Assembly: GCA_002309575.1 (NCBI GenBank)
Contig: DBXP01000044.1
Location: 1-60,287 of the forward strand
Direction: 5' to 3'
Source of the DNA: a bacterium UBP6_UBA1209
Lineage (GTDB): Bacteria; UBP6; UBA1177
DNA length: 60,287 bases
Positions within the stretch are counted from its first letter, which is position 1. Every line of letters starts with the position of its first letter. Shown here in pieces: positions 15,662 through 24,244 of the stretch. Below the pieces are notes generated by a model, which made no database searches, was not told the origin of the DNA, and saw nothing but the letters and a program-made list of their open reading frames with translations. Both the position numbers and the translations under genes were made by a program.

Positions 15662-16576
15662 TTAAAGTGCCGAACTTTGGTGTATGTTATTTTTTTCGAG
15701 ATAGTTTTCCAATTTAGCGAGCGCCTCCTGCGTATTCAACTGCCAGACCGGTGCGACAAGGTATTCGGCGGGAGTTGTTGTGAAAAGCCTGAAAAAGACG
15801 ATCTCTTGGGGCGTCAACGATATGATTTTACTGATGATTTCGATATATTCGTCAACGCTTAGGAGTTTGAAGGGGGCCTCCGCATAGATTTTTTCGAGCT
15901 CTGTACCTCTATGGATCTGAAGGTGGTGGATCTTTATGCCGCGGACGACTTCGCTTTGTGTGCTCTCGCGAACGGTCTTCAGCATGTCGTCGATAGTCTC
16001 TCCCGGGATCCCCAGAATTATGTGGGGGGCGATCTTTATCTTTGATCTTCCGTACTTTTCGACATTTTCAACGGCTCTGAAATAGCTGGCGGCATCGTGC
16101 CCTCTATTCATTAATTTCAACGACTTGTCGTTTGTGGACTGGAGCCCGAGCTCGATCCAGATCTCATCGATGCTTTCAGGGACGGAGCGAAGGATCATCC
16201 CGATCTCCTTCTGAGTCAGATAATCGGGGCGCGTTGAAAAAATTTCAGCCACGACGCCAGGGATCTCTCCTGCCTGACGGAAAAATCCGCCGAGAGCCGC
16301 TTCATCGCCGAAGGTCGCCGTTCCGCTTTGAAAGTAGGCTGCAAAAAACTCGTTTTTGTAGCGTTTTTTCAGGAAATCCATGCTCTTGGCAAGCGTCTCC
16401 CGCCAGCCCTGTCTTGACATGTCCGCCGTGATATCCGGCGAAAACGAATCCCGGCGGCAGAAGACGCACCTGTTCCACGGACAGTTGAAGCCTGTGTGAA
16501 GCGCGATCCTGGCGACTCTTGCACCGAATTTCTGCTTCATATAGCTGTTGAAGGTGAATATTTTGTCGTCAAGCAT
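15662..16576 (-). CDS. Radical SAM protein, YhcC-like (TIGR01212-type)
   Basis: This 304-residue protein has a radical SAM cysteine motif near residue 32 (CPWNRCVFC, spacing Cx4Cx2C), where a [4Fe-4S] cluster would bind S-adenosylmethionine. Typical YhcC-family proteins have a longer gap between the first two cysteines, so this is a variant or a neighbouring family. Other matching features are ARIALHTGFNCP at the start, FSTRPDY, EIWIELGLQS, the HIILGIPGET segment and IKIHHLQIHRGTEL. The substrate is unknown. It starts at ATG 16576 without a clear ribosome site. recB begins 19 bases downstream, so the genes are probably cotranscribed; whether they work together cannot be told. Confidence 0.8.
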   Translation of the reverse strand: MLDDKIFTFNSYMKQKFGARVARIALHTGFNCPWNRCVFCRRDSFSPDITADMSRQGWRETLAKSMDFLKKRYKNEFFAAYFQSGTATFGDEAALGGFFRQAGEIPGVVAEIFSTRPDYLTQKEIGMILRSVPESIDEIWIELGLQSTNDKSLKLMNRGHDAASYFRAVENVEKYGRSKIKIAPHIILGIPGETIDDMLKTVRESTQSEVVRGIKIHHLQIHRGTELEKIYAEAPFKLLSVDEYIEIISKIISLTPQEIVFFRLFTTTPAEYLVAPVWQLNTQEALAKLENYLEKNNIHQSSAL

Positions 16577-16625
16577 GATTTGTTGAGGATTTATTGGGGA
16601 TCAAAAGGGAGAGGGGAAGATCTGT

Positions 16626-18212
16626 TTAGCCGCAGGAGCCCTGTGGTTGCGGTTGTTTGCCGTCAGCCGGCGGAACGATCTTGTTTGCTTCCGAGCAGCC
16701 CTTGAGGTTCGGGTTGTGGTCGCAGATCATCTTCTGGATAGCCGGAGCTGCAATGCCGCCGCCCTGGAACTTGTTGTTGATGAACCAGGTCGGGCTGCCG
16801 CCGATATTGAGAGCGTTTCCGAGCTTGATGTTTTCGCTGTGAAGTTTGATACCTTCGTCGCCGGTCGAACACTTTTCGATGACGTCAGCTTTGATCTTGC
16901 CCTTTGCGCACTGTTTCCACTCGTTGCTTCTGATGTTTTCGTTGCGGCACCAGATATAGTCCATGTAATCCTTCGGATAGTGTTTGATAGCGCAGAGCTC
17001 TCTGATGTTTTCGTCAACTTCGCCCTGGCCGTGAAGCGACTGGAATTTGCCTTCGCCTGTTTCGTTTGCGATGTAGTTTACGTGGAAATCGAGCTTGTCG
17101 CCTTTGAACGCCTGGAAGATCTCTTTCATTGCGTTGAGTGCCAGAACGCCGTAAGGACACTGGCTCATAACGAAGAGGTCGACTCTTCCGGGGATCTCTT
17201 TTCTGCAGACTACAGCCTCTTTGCAGTCACTGTCGTCGCAGTCGATCTTGCCGTTGCCTGTATCGTCGATCTTGTTGTCGCAGATCTCTTTGGTCGGGTC
17301 GAATTTTCCGCCGACTCTGAGGAAGAGTTTGCCTGCGCCCTCTTCGATCCAGCGTGAAACCTTCTCGTAACCCTCGTCTGTCTTTGCAACAGGATCAAGA
17401 GCGATGAGCGGGAGAAGTTTGTGGCCGGCAGCAGCGTACTTGTCATACTCCTCTTTGCCCTTCGGGTCGGAGTAATCAAGGATCTCCTCTTCAAGACCCG
17501 GGAAGAATGACTTCAGCTGGGGAACAAGACCCTCGACACGGCAGGTCGGGCAGCGTTTGTCGGTAAGAAGGATCGCGTGGACCTTCTTGGGCTCGGGGAT
17601 CTCTGAGCAGACCTGCGGTTTTGCGGTCTTGTACTCGGCGCAGAGCGCTCTCAGGAAATCATTCGTTCCTCTGCCTCCTCTGTAGGGCTGGTCGTTGAGG
17701 AAGATCGTCGGAGAACCGCTTGCGTTTTTGCTCTTCGAGAACTTGTAGCTCTCTTCGACAAGAGTTTTGCCCTCTTCACCCTCTGCGCAGCCTTTGATCT
17801 TTGCCGCGTCGACCTTGAGCTCTGCAGCGCAGGCATCGAAGGTCTCGGGAATCTTTCTGTACTCTTTGTTCATGCAGAACATGAGGTCAAGAGCCTGTTT
17901 GGGAGCATATTTCTTCATGCAGACAGCGATCTTGTCGCCCTTGAGCTCTGTTTCGCCGTGCATCGGCATCCAGGAACCGTCTCTTTCGTTTCCGATAAAG
18001 TTGATTTCAAGGTCAAGCGCATTGCCGAGTTTGTCCTTTACCGGTTTGACTGCGTTTGCGACCTGAACGCCGTAGGGGCATTTGCTCATGATGTGAAGTG
18101 AAAGTTTGACCTTTTCCTTTGCTTCGGGCTCGGATGCCGTCTTTCCGCATCCGGCGAATGCAAGCAGGGCTACAGCAACAGCTGCAAATAAAACAACGAG
18201 TGATTTTTTCAT
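16626..18212 (-). CDS. Lipoprotein with three thioredoxin folds (GILT/DsbA-like, CxxC, GILT/DsbA-like)
   Basis: This 528-residue protein starts at ATG 18212, seven bases after GGAGGG. The lipobox FAGC places the mature N-terminus at Cys22. Module 1 (about 35-205) has an active-site-like CPYG and a cis-proline loop SPTIF. Module 2 (about 215-300) has a genuine CPTC. A Cys/Asp-rich linker (CDNKIDD...KIDCDDSDC, about 312-330) follows. Module 3 (about 340-505) repeats module 1 with CPYG and SPTWF. Both outer modules share many further cysteines and a MHG or LHG motif recalling the QHG signature of GILT-type thiol reductases, but both lack the second Cys of CxxC. Envelope thiol-disulfide chemistry is likely; direction and substrate are unknown. 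A thioredoxin-like gene lies divergently next door. Confidence 0.8.
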   Translation of the reverse strand: MKKSLVVLFAAVAVALLAFAGCGKTASEPEAKEKVKLSLHIMSKCPYGVQVANAVKPVKDKLGNALDLEINFIGNERDGSWMPMHGETELKGDKIAVCMKKYAPKQALDLMFCMNKEYRKIPETFDACAAELKVDAAKIKGCAEGEEGKTLVEESYKFSKSKNASGSPTIFLNDQPYRGGRGTNDFLRALCAEYKTAKPQVCSEIPEPKKVHAILLTDKRCPTCRVEGLVPQLKSFFPGLEEEILDYSDPKGKEEYDKYAAAGHKLLPLIALDPVAKTDEGYEKVSRWIEEGAGKLFLRVGGKFDPTKEICDNKIDDTGNGKIDCDDSDCKEAVVCRKEIPGRVDLFVMSQCPYGVLALNAMKEIFQAFKGDKLDFHVNYIANETGEGKFQSLHGQGEVDENIRELCAIKHYPKDYMDYIWCRNENIRSNEWKQCAKGKIKADVIEKCSTGDEGIKLHSENIKLGNALNIGGSPTWFINNKFQGGGIAAPAIQKMICDHNPNLKGCSEANKIVPPADGKQPQPQGSCG

Positions 18213-18252
18213 TAATAACCCTCCAAAAATCGTGTTAATAAAAAAAACGCAA

Positions 18253-18280
18253 TATTTTACATTTAATGGTAAAAAAAGCA
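18253..18280 (-). promoter_or_regulatory. Weak promoter candidate for the three-fold thioredoxin lipoprotein
   Basis: On the minus strand TTGCTT (18280-18275) and TAAAAT (18258-18253) are separated by 16 bp, about 40 bases before the start codon. The -35 box is poor and the -10 box good. The spacing matches the other promoters in the window, which raises its likelihood. Confidence 0.4.
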
Positions 18281-18415
18281 ATTTTGCATCAATTCCGATA
18301 TACCGATTTTCTCCCGGCAGCTCTCCGTTTGGCGTTTAAACATCAAAAAACGGGATAAAAACAACCGGACGGAGGAAAAAATTCCGGTAAGAACGGCGCT
18401 TTTCCGCCGAAACTG

Positions 18416-18443
18416 TTGCATTTGCGGAGAAGTTGTTTAAATT
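18416..18443 (+). promoter_or_regulatory. Weak promoter candidate for the thioredoxin-like gene
   Basis: TTGCAT (18416-18421) and TAAATT (18438-18443) are separated by 16 bp and lie 45 bases before the start codon at 18488. Both boxes are imperfect, so this rests mainly on position and spacing. The rest of the 18213-18487 gap shows no other feature. Confidence 0.3.
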
Positions 18444-18487
18444 CGTTGCAGCTTTTTTGTTTAATTTGTTTTTGACAGGAGAAATCT

Positions 18488-18877
18488 ATGGGTTTTCTGA
18501 GTTTTTTGCTGCCCAAGGAGAAGGTTTACCCGGTTGAGCTGAATGTCGATAATTTTTATCCGTCGATAAAGAACTCTCCGGTTCCGGTAATTGTTGATTT
18601 TTACGTCGAAAAGTCCATGCCGTGCGCACAGCTTTATCAGACTTTGACAAAATTTGCGACCGATTTCAAAGGACGTGTCAGAGTCGGAGCGTTCAACGCG
18701 ATGCAGGATACGGAGGGCAAGATCCTTGCTCCGCTGAAGATAAAGGCCGTTCCGACGCTTGTCTATTTTTACAAAGGCGAGCCGGTCGAGCTTTCGGAGG
18801 GGGTCGCGGGCTATCTCGTGATTCAGGAAGTTATTGAAAAAATTGAGTCAAAGGGCGCGGCTCCGACAAAAAAATAG
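18488..18877 (+). CDS. Thioredoxin-like protein without a CxxC motif
   Basis: This 129-residue protein has the thioredoxin fold pattern: VPVIVDFYVEK strand, an active-site helix, VRVGAFNAMQD strand, and a cis-proline loop VPTLVYFYKGE. At the active-site position there is SMPCAQ, so only one cysteine remains and the usual WCGPC is missing. It starts at ATG 18488, six bases after AGGAG. No signal peptide is evident, so it is probably cytoplasmic, unlike the lipoprotein encoded divergently. It is unlikely to be a dithiol reductase. A monothiol, chaperone-like or scaffolding role is possible but unproven. Confidence 0.75.
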   Translation: MGFLSFLLPKEKVYPVELNVDNFYPSIKNSPVPVIVDFYVEKSMPCAQLYQTLTKFATDFKGRVRVGAFNAMQDTEGKILAPLKIKAVPTLVYFYKGEPVELSEGVAGYLVIQEVIEKIESKGAAPTKK

Positions 18878-18936
18878 AATTTAATGCATTATTGACCATA
18901 ATTCTTTGTTCTGTGGTTTGATACAGGGAGGATTTT

Positions 18937-19617
18937 ATGAAATTCAAAATTTGGTTTTCGCTTGTTTTGGCGGTTGTTTCGCTTTTTCTGGTCTCCTGCA
19001 TCCAGGATGCCGAGGATCAGTACGACATTATCGACTACCAGACCGACGAAGAGTCCTATTATAAGGAATATCAGGACGAAGACGTTGTTTCAGACGATCC
19101 GATGAGCGAGCAGTCGTGGGATGTAACGTTCCAGTTCTTAGGCACGATAAACGACGGCAACACTGCACCGGCAGATATGAATTTTGGACAGGGACTTCTG
19201 ATCTACCGCGATCTCGAGGGCAACAGGATCTCTGTAAACTATGCGTCGTGGGTCATCAAAAAGTCGATAACGCTCAACTCCGGTGTCGAGATCCCGATCC
19301 TTCAGGTCTTCTTCACGGACGATCCCGGATCTGTCGACGATGACGGCCGCGTCCTCTACTGGGTCCTTCAGCTCGAGGGCTCTTCTCTTGCGAAATCAGA
19401 GACATATTTCCTGAACAACGACAAGCTTTACAAAACCAAGGTCAAGCTTGCAGAGGACAATTCGATAGCCGAAATATGCTATCTTCAGGAGCCGGAGTCT
19501 TCGCAGGGGAAGGTCACGCTCTACACGAGCAACATCCGTATCGGCGAGGAGCTCAGACTCGACGGTTACGCGAATATGAACACCTTGGAGACCCCTGAAT
19601 GCAAAAAAATGAACTAG
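18937..19617 (+). CDS. Lipoprotein of unknown function
   Basis: This 226-residue protein has a lipoprotein signal ending in LVSC (Cys21), then a very acidic Asp/Glu/Tyr segment to about residue 55 and a probable beta-rich domain. It starts at ATG 18937 after GGGAGG. I recognise no family. Its last bases overlap the start of the adenosine deaminase gene by 19 bases, and that gene in turn overlaps a sigma factor gene, so the three are probably cotranscribed. The acidic stretch after the lipid anchor resembles a short version of the stalk on the giant lipoprotein. Confidence 0.75.
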   Translation: MKFKIWFSLVLAVVSLFLVSCIQDAEDQYDIIDYQTDEESYYKEYQDEDVVSDDPMSEQSWDVTFQFLGTINDGNTAPADMNFGQGLLIYRDLEGNRISVNYASWVIKKSITLNSGVEIPILQVFFTDDPGSVDDDGRVLYWVLQLEGSSLAKSETYFLNNDKLYKTKVKLAEDNSIAEICYLQEPESSQGKVTLYTSNIRIGEELRLDGYANMNTLETPECKKMN

Positions 19618-20711
19618 CCCGGACGTCAAAGCGTTCCGGCCAGAAAGTCGAACTGACCCGCGAGTTTTTCGAAAAACTTCCGAAGTATGACCTTCACGTC
19701 CATCTTGACGGCTCGCTCAGGCTTGAAACGGTCTGGGACATAGCAAAACGCGACAAGATCGATCTCGGGGTGAATTCGATCGAGGAGCTCCGTGAGGCAA
19801 TATCCCCGGGGAAGATCCACAAGTCGCTGAACGACTATCTCAAGGGGTTCGAGCTTACGCTGAAGGTCCTCCAGACCGAGGAGAACCTCTACCGTGCCGC
19901 CTACGAGCTGGCTGAAGACTGCGCCAAAGAGAATATCCTGTACTTCGAGGTCCGTTATTCGCCGATACTCCACGTCCAGAAGGGCGTTTCGCTGCCGGCG
20001 ATTCTTGAGGCTGTCATCGAGGGGCTTAAGGCGGGGCAGCGCGATTTCGGCGTGAAGAGCGGCGTGATAGTCTGCGGGATCAGAAACATCTCTCCGGACA
20101 TCAGCCTGCGGATGGCGGAGCTTGCGGTCGCCTTCAAAAATCGCGGAGTTGTCGGCTTCGACCTTGCCGGCGCGGAATACAATTATCCGGCTCGCGACCA
20201 CCTGGAGGCCTTTTCGCTGATCCTTTCGAACAACGTCAACGTCACGATCCATGCGGGCGAGGCTTACGGGCCGGACAGCATACACCAGGCGCTGCACTAC
20301 TGCGGAGCGCACAGGATCGGCCACGGCGTGAGGCTCCGCGAGGACGGGGATCTGCTGAATTATGTAAACGACCACCGGATCCCGCTCGAGATGTGTCTTC
20401 AGAGCAACATCCAGACCGGCGCGGTCAAAAATATCGCCGAGCACCCCTTCAAGTTTTATCTCGATCTTGGCTTAAGAGTCACGCTCAATACGGACAACAG
20501 GCTGATCACCAACACGTCGATGACTGACGAGATGTGGCTCGCCTACAAGACATTCTCGCTTTCGCCTCAGGATATCCTTGACCTTACGATGAACAGTGCA
20601 AAGGCTTCGTTTATCCCCTTCGAGGAGAAAAAGTATCAGGTCAGGGATCTGAAACGCAAGGTCATCGGTCTTTTCAAAAGCGACACTGGTGTCGATCTTA
20701 AACTTTTCTGA
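19599..20711 (+). CDS. add: Adenosine deaminase
   Basis: This 370-residue metal-dependent deaminase hydrolyses adenosine (or a related 6-aminopurine) to inosine and ammonia in purine salvage. The metal-binding HVHLDG (His33, His35) is near the N-terminus. The HAGEAYG motif, RIGHGVRL with the catalytic His, and VTLNTDNRL with the metal Asp follow in the expected order. The length is normal, with about 15 extra N-terminal residues because the start overlaps the upstream lipoprotein gene. The stop TGA overlaps the next start as TGATG. Adenine or N6-modified substrates cannot be excluded. The grouping with a lipoprotein and an ECF sigma factor is unusual. Confidence 0.92.
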   Translation: MQKNELARTSKRSGQKVELTREFFEKLPKYDLHVHLDGSLRLETVWDIAKRDKIDLGVNSIEELREAISPGKIHKSLNDYLKGFELTLKVLQTEENLYRAAYELAEDCAKENILYFEVRYSPILHVQKGVSLPAILEAVIEGLKAGQRDFGVKSGVIVCGIRNISPDISLRMAELAVAFKNRGVVGFDLAGAEYNYPARDHLEAFSLILSNNVNVTIHAGEAYGPDSIHQALHYCGAHRIGHGVRLREDGDLLNYVNDHRIPLEMCLQSNIQTGAVKNIAEHPFKFYLDLGLRVTLNTDNRLITNTSMTDEMWLAYKTFSLSPQDILDLTMNSAKASFIPFEEKKYQVRDLKRKVIGLFKSDTGVDLKLF

Positions 20712-21268
20712 TGGAAAAAAGCGAGGAAAAACGGCTGCTTAAACGGGCTGTCGCAGGGGATGCCGAAGCTTTCGGCGAGCTTGTGAAGTCGTCTGAGACA
20801 AAGCTTTTTTCCTTTGCGCTTTCGATCTGCGGAGGAGTGCGCCAGATCGCCGAGGATGTCTATCAGGATGCATTGACGAAGGCGTTCATCGGCATCAGGA
20901 GGTTCAAGGCGGAATCGTCGTTTTCGACCTGGCTCTGGACGATCATAAAAAACTGTTACGTCGATTTTTTGTCGGCTCAGGGACGCGATCTCCTGCTGGA
21001 TGATTTCAACGGATACGACCCGGTGACGACGGAACACGGCGAGTCGGCTCTTATCCGCAAGGAGCGTGCCGAAAATCTTCGCGAGCTTATTTCAAAGCTG
21101 CCGCTTACATACTGCGAGGTCGTTACTCTGGTCGATATCAACGAGATGGATCACACAAGTGCGGCGGAGCTTATCGGAATAGACAAAAATCTGCTGAAGG
21201 TGCGTCTCCATCGCGCCCACACTGCGTTGAAGAGACTTATAGAAAATAGTGGCAAAGCTTTTAAATAG
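20711..21268 (+). CDS. ECF-type RNA polymerase sigma factor
   Basis: This 185-residue protein has sigma70 region 2 (about residues 25-90: AEDVYQDALTKAFIGIRRF followed by FSTWLWTIIKN) and region 4 (about 125-180: LPLTYCEVVTLVDINEMDHTSAAELIG, then VRLHRAHTALK, a helix-turn-helix). It lacks regions 1 and 3, as ECF factors do. It starts at ATG 20711 inside TGATG, coupled to adenosine deaminase. No anti-sigma gene follows: the next gene, 10 bases on, is convergent and encodes a zinc-ribbon protein. The target promoters are unknown. Confidence 0.9.
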   Translation: MEKSEEKRLLKRAVAGDAEAFGELVKSSETKLFSFALSICGGVRQIAEDVYQDALTKAFIGIRRFKAESSFSTWLWTIIKNCYVDFLSAQGRDLLLDDFNGYDPVTTEHGESALIRKERAENLRELISKLPLTYCEVVTLVDINEMDHTSAAELIGIDKNLLKVRLHRAHTALKRLIENSGKAFK

Positions 21269-21278
21269 TTGAAATCAG

Positions 21279-24221
21279 TTAGAAATTGATCCAGTTTTTG
21301 TATTCCACGAAAGGCGCTATCCACTCCTGATCTTCAAGTTTGTTCTCCTCAAAGAAGTTCAGGAAGAGCTTCAAAATCGAGAAATCCATGCCGTTCAGCG
21401 CGTTGTAGAAGCCGTCTTTCATGATCTCTTTCCAATCCTCGTTTCTCGTGAAGCGGATCTTGCCGAGAAGGAAGAGGATCTTTGACTTGAAGTAGGTGGC
21501 TTTGAACCTGTCGGCTGCAACCAGAACCTCTTCAAGAACCTGAACTGCCTGGTCAAGATTGTTCAGCATAATACATAACTCAGCCATTTTGCAGGCGATC
21601 CTGATGTAAAGCATATAGATGAACTCGGCCGGTTTGAAGTTCCGCGTTTCGGATTTGATAATTATGTCGTGGAGGAGCTTGTATGCCCGGACGATAAAGC
21701 TGCTTGCGTCAAGGAACCGTTTTTTGCCGATCAGGATGTCCGTGACCTTGTCTATGAGCCTGAGCTCGTCCTCGTAGCAGCCTGCGGCGTGAAGCTCCTT
21801 CACGATTTTTGCAAGTTCGGTTATTGACTCCTGCATGAGCAGAAGTTCGGATCTGGAAAGCATCTCAAGCTGGTAGTAGGAACGCGTTTTTGCATAATTG
21901 TTGAGCCTCTGCCAGAAGACCTGCGCCCATGAAGGTTCGACGATCTGCCAAAGCCTTGCGTTCTTTATCTCGGGCAGGATGCGGAATTCGTCGACCAGAT
22001 CGTCGTTCGAGAATGACGACATGATCGTCTGGTAACTTCTCTGCGCGATGTCGAAAAATCCCAGCTTTTCCATGTAGACAGCCGATGAAAAGAGGAAGGG
22101 GTTAAGCTTGCTGTCGACGATTTCGCCGAGATTGATGTAGCTCAAGATCAGCCAGTGCCTGTTGAGTTTATAAATCTCGGACGGCATTCCTGCGAGCTTG
22201 TCTACGATCCGGCGGTAGAATGCGCGTTCCTCATTGCCGATCCTGATGTTGCTTTTAAGGATCGAAAAGATCGTCTGTGAAGTGAAGGAGATCGATTCGA
22301 TCGAACGTATCAGGAAGCCCTTTGAAACAAGAGCGTCGACGCACTCTGGAGAGGTCGAAGTCGCTACCGAAAAGAGCGATTCGGGAACTGAATAGAGGTT
22401 CAGCAGGGTGAACTCGTGCAGGGTCTGTCTCAGTTCGTCGGGGAGCAGATTGACACGCATGTAAATCAGCTGCTCTAGGCTGTCGGGGCAGACAAAGTCG
22501 TCGGGCATCTTCGAAAAACGCCATGAACCCCGCATTTCGAAAATCAGACCCAGATCCTTCAGGTACTCGCAAAGCTGCGCCGCAAAGAGCATGTTGCTGT
22601 CCGCCTTGTCCTGAAGAAGCTTTTCGATGTCGGCCGGGATCCTTGTCGTGTTGAGCGACGAGAAGAGGAACTCGATGAGACCTTCTTTTGAAAAACCGTT
22701 GAAATCATAGATGTTTTCCGGATCGGTATGGCTGAGGATCTTGGATTCGTAGCCTGCCACGCAGACCATAGCCATCGGTGCCGTTTTAAAGAGACCCTGC
22801 TTTAGTTTTGCAATGAAATGAAGGGTCCTTTCGTTCAGTGTATCGGCATTGCTGACGATCCAGAGGACCGGTTTTGTGCGGCAGAGGCAGTAGAGCACGA
22901 AGGAGAGCAGGTATTCGATGTCGTGTTTCGGCATCCTTGTTTTTATCGGCGCGAAGTTAAGGCATATCAGGGCGCTGAGTGTCTCTTTTTTGCTCTCGGG
23001 AAGCGATTCAGCGAAGATTGTATCAAATTTTTTGCGGACAGCTGCAACATCGTTGCTGGAGATGTTCATCAAACTCTTGACGAGGTTTATGAAGATCATG
23101 AAGTCGAAGTCGAAAACATTTGCATCGGCAACGATGACTGCGCAGTCGGAGCTGACCTTCATTGTTTCGGCGTACTCCTTGACGGCGTTTATGAACCTGT
23201 TTATGCCCCGTCCCTGTTTGCTTCTTAGGCAGTAGAGACCGCCGTTGCAGTGGCGGAGGTTCTCTTCGATCGCCTTGAACATCGGTTTGCAGGAGTCCTC
23301 GAACGGCGGTTTCGCGATCTCGTCAAGCATGGAATCGAAGGAGACGTCGTAGGTCGCGTCTACACGGACCGGTGTCAGCGGGACCTGTATCTCTTCCGGG
23401 TCGATTGTGTATTTTTCTGGCTGTTCCGTGTGCGGTTTCAAAAGGCTTGCTTCGGCGAAGGAGCGCGGGATCTTGTTCCCTTCGCTGTCGTACTGGTCGT
23501 ATTCCGAACCCTCCTCGGGACGGATTATTGCCTCGGGAGTTTTGTTCGATTCTCCCGGAGCCGGCGGTATCGTGTTTCTACGGTTCGGGATCACCTGAGG
23601 CGGGATCGTGACTGCCGGACGTCTGGGACCGAGGTCGTTTACGGAGTTGAGAGCGGCAAAAAGGTCGTCGAAGTTGATAGATATGTCGCCCGGATCGGCC
23701 TCCTGCGGTTTTTTTGCGCTATGCGGCTTCCCGGTTACCGGCTCGCTAGTCCATTTCGTGATAAATTCAGAGTTGATTTTCGGCTGAGTCACGTGGGTTT
23801 CACGCGTTGCCGGCTGCTCCGGTTCTGCCTGGACCGGCTTCTCCTCCTCGAGGACAAAGGCTGTTTCGTCCGCCTGGGGCTCCTGCATCGTGAGCGATGA
23901 TTTCCCCTGATTGTCTCCGAAGTCTATCTCGATGAAGGAATCACTTTTTTTGGCGGTGCCGTCGGAATTGAATCTTGAGGGCTTGTCGAAATGGATCTCG
24001 ATCTGCTCTTCGGTCTCTTCGGTTTCGATCGGGATCTCCTCTTCGATCTCGGCCGGTTTTGTCTGAAGGACCGTCAGTTTTTTTCCGCAGGTCATGCAGA
24101 ATTTTGCGGTGTTGTCGAAAGCCAGCTTGCACTCAGGGCAGTAGCTTACGAGCTGTTTGCCGCATCCGCATTTGCCTGCATTCAGTTTTGTCAAAGGTTT
24201 TTTGCAGTAGAAACACTTCAT
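21279..24221 (-). CDS. Zinc-ribbon protein with a degenerate P-loop, AAA/STAND-like domain
   Basis: This 980-residue protein begins with zinc-ribbon-like Cys pairs (CFYC, CGC, CPEC, CMTC within the first 46 residues), then an acidic, Pro-rich linker to about residue 300. A domain at about 305-560 follows the layout of an AAA or STAND NTPase, but the Walker A position reads SKQGRGINRF, lacking the GK[ST] lysine; a Walker-B-like strand LWIVSNAD is visible. The rest (about 600-980) is alpha-helical and may be TPR-like. It is probably a non-hydrolysing scaffold or regulator. It lies 23 bases after apbE in a leftward operon and converges on the ECF sigma gene. No signal peptide. The function is unknown. 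Confidence 0.7.
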   Translation of the reverse strand: MKCFYCKKPLTKLNAGKCGCGKQLVSYCPECKLAFDNTAKFCMTCGKKLTVLQTKPAEIEEEIPIETEETEEQIEIHFDKPSRFNSDGTAKKSDSFIEIDFGDNQGKSSLTMQEPQADETAFVLEEEKPVQAEPEQPATRETHVTQPKINSEFITKWTSEPVTGKPHSAKKPQEADPGDISINFDDLFAALNSVNDLGPRRPAVTIPPQVIPNRRNTIPPAPGESNKTPEAIIRPEEGSEYDQYDSEGNKIPRSFAEASLLKPHTEQPEKYTIDPEEIQVPLTPVRVDATYDVSFDSMLDEIAKPPFEDSCKPMFKAIEENLRHCNGGLYCLRSKQGRGINRFINAVKEYAETMKVSSDCAVIVADANVFDFDFMIFINLVKSLMNISSNDVAAVRKKFDTIFAESLPESKKETLSALICLNFAPIKTRMPKHDIEYLLSFVLYCLCRTKPVLWIVSNADTLNERTLHFIAKLKQGLFKTAPMAMVCVAGYESKILSHTDPENIYDFNGFSKEGLIEFLFSSLNTTRIPADIEKLLQDKADSNMLFAAQLCEYLKDLGLIFEMRGSWRFSKMPDDFVCPDSLEQLIYMRVNLLPDELRQTLHEFTLLNLYSVPESLFSVATSTSPECVDALVSKGFLIRSIESISFTSQTIFSILKSNIRIGNEERAFYRRIVDKLAGMPSEIYKLNRHWLILSYINLGEIVDSKLNPFLFSSAVYMEKLGFFDIAQRSYQTIMSSFSNDDLVDEFRILPEIKNARLWQIVEPSWAQVFWQRLNNYAKTRSYYQLEMLSRSELLLMQESITELAKIVKELHAAGCYEDELRLIDKVTDILIGKKRFLDASSFIVRAYKLLHDIIIKSETRNFKPAEFIYMLYIRIACKMAELCIMLNNLDQAVQVLEEVLVAADRFKATYFKSKILFLLGKIRFTRNEDWKEIMKDGFYNALNGMDFSILKLFLNFFEENKLEDQEWIAPFVEYKNWINF

Positions 24222-24244
24222 TCGTCGTACCTGATTCGCAATTT

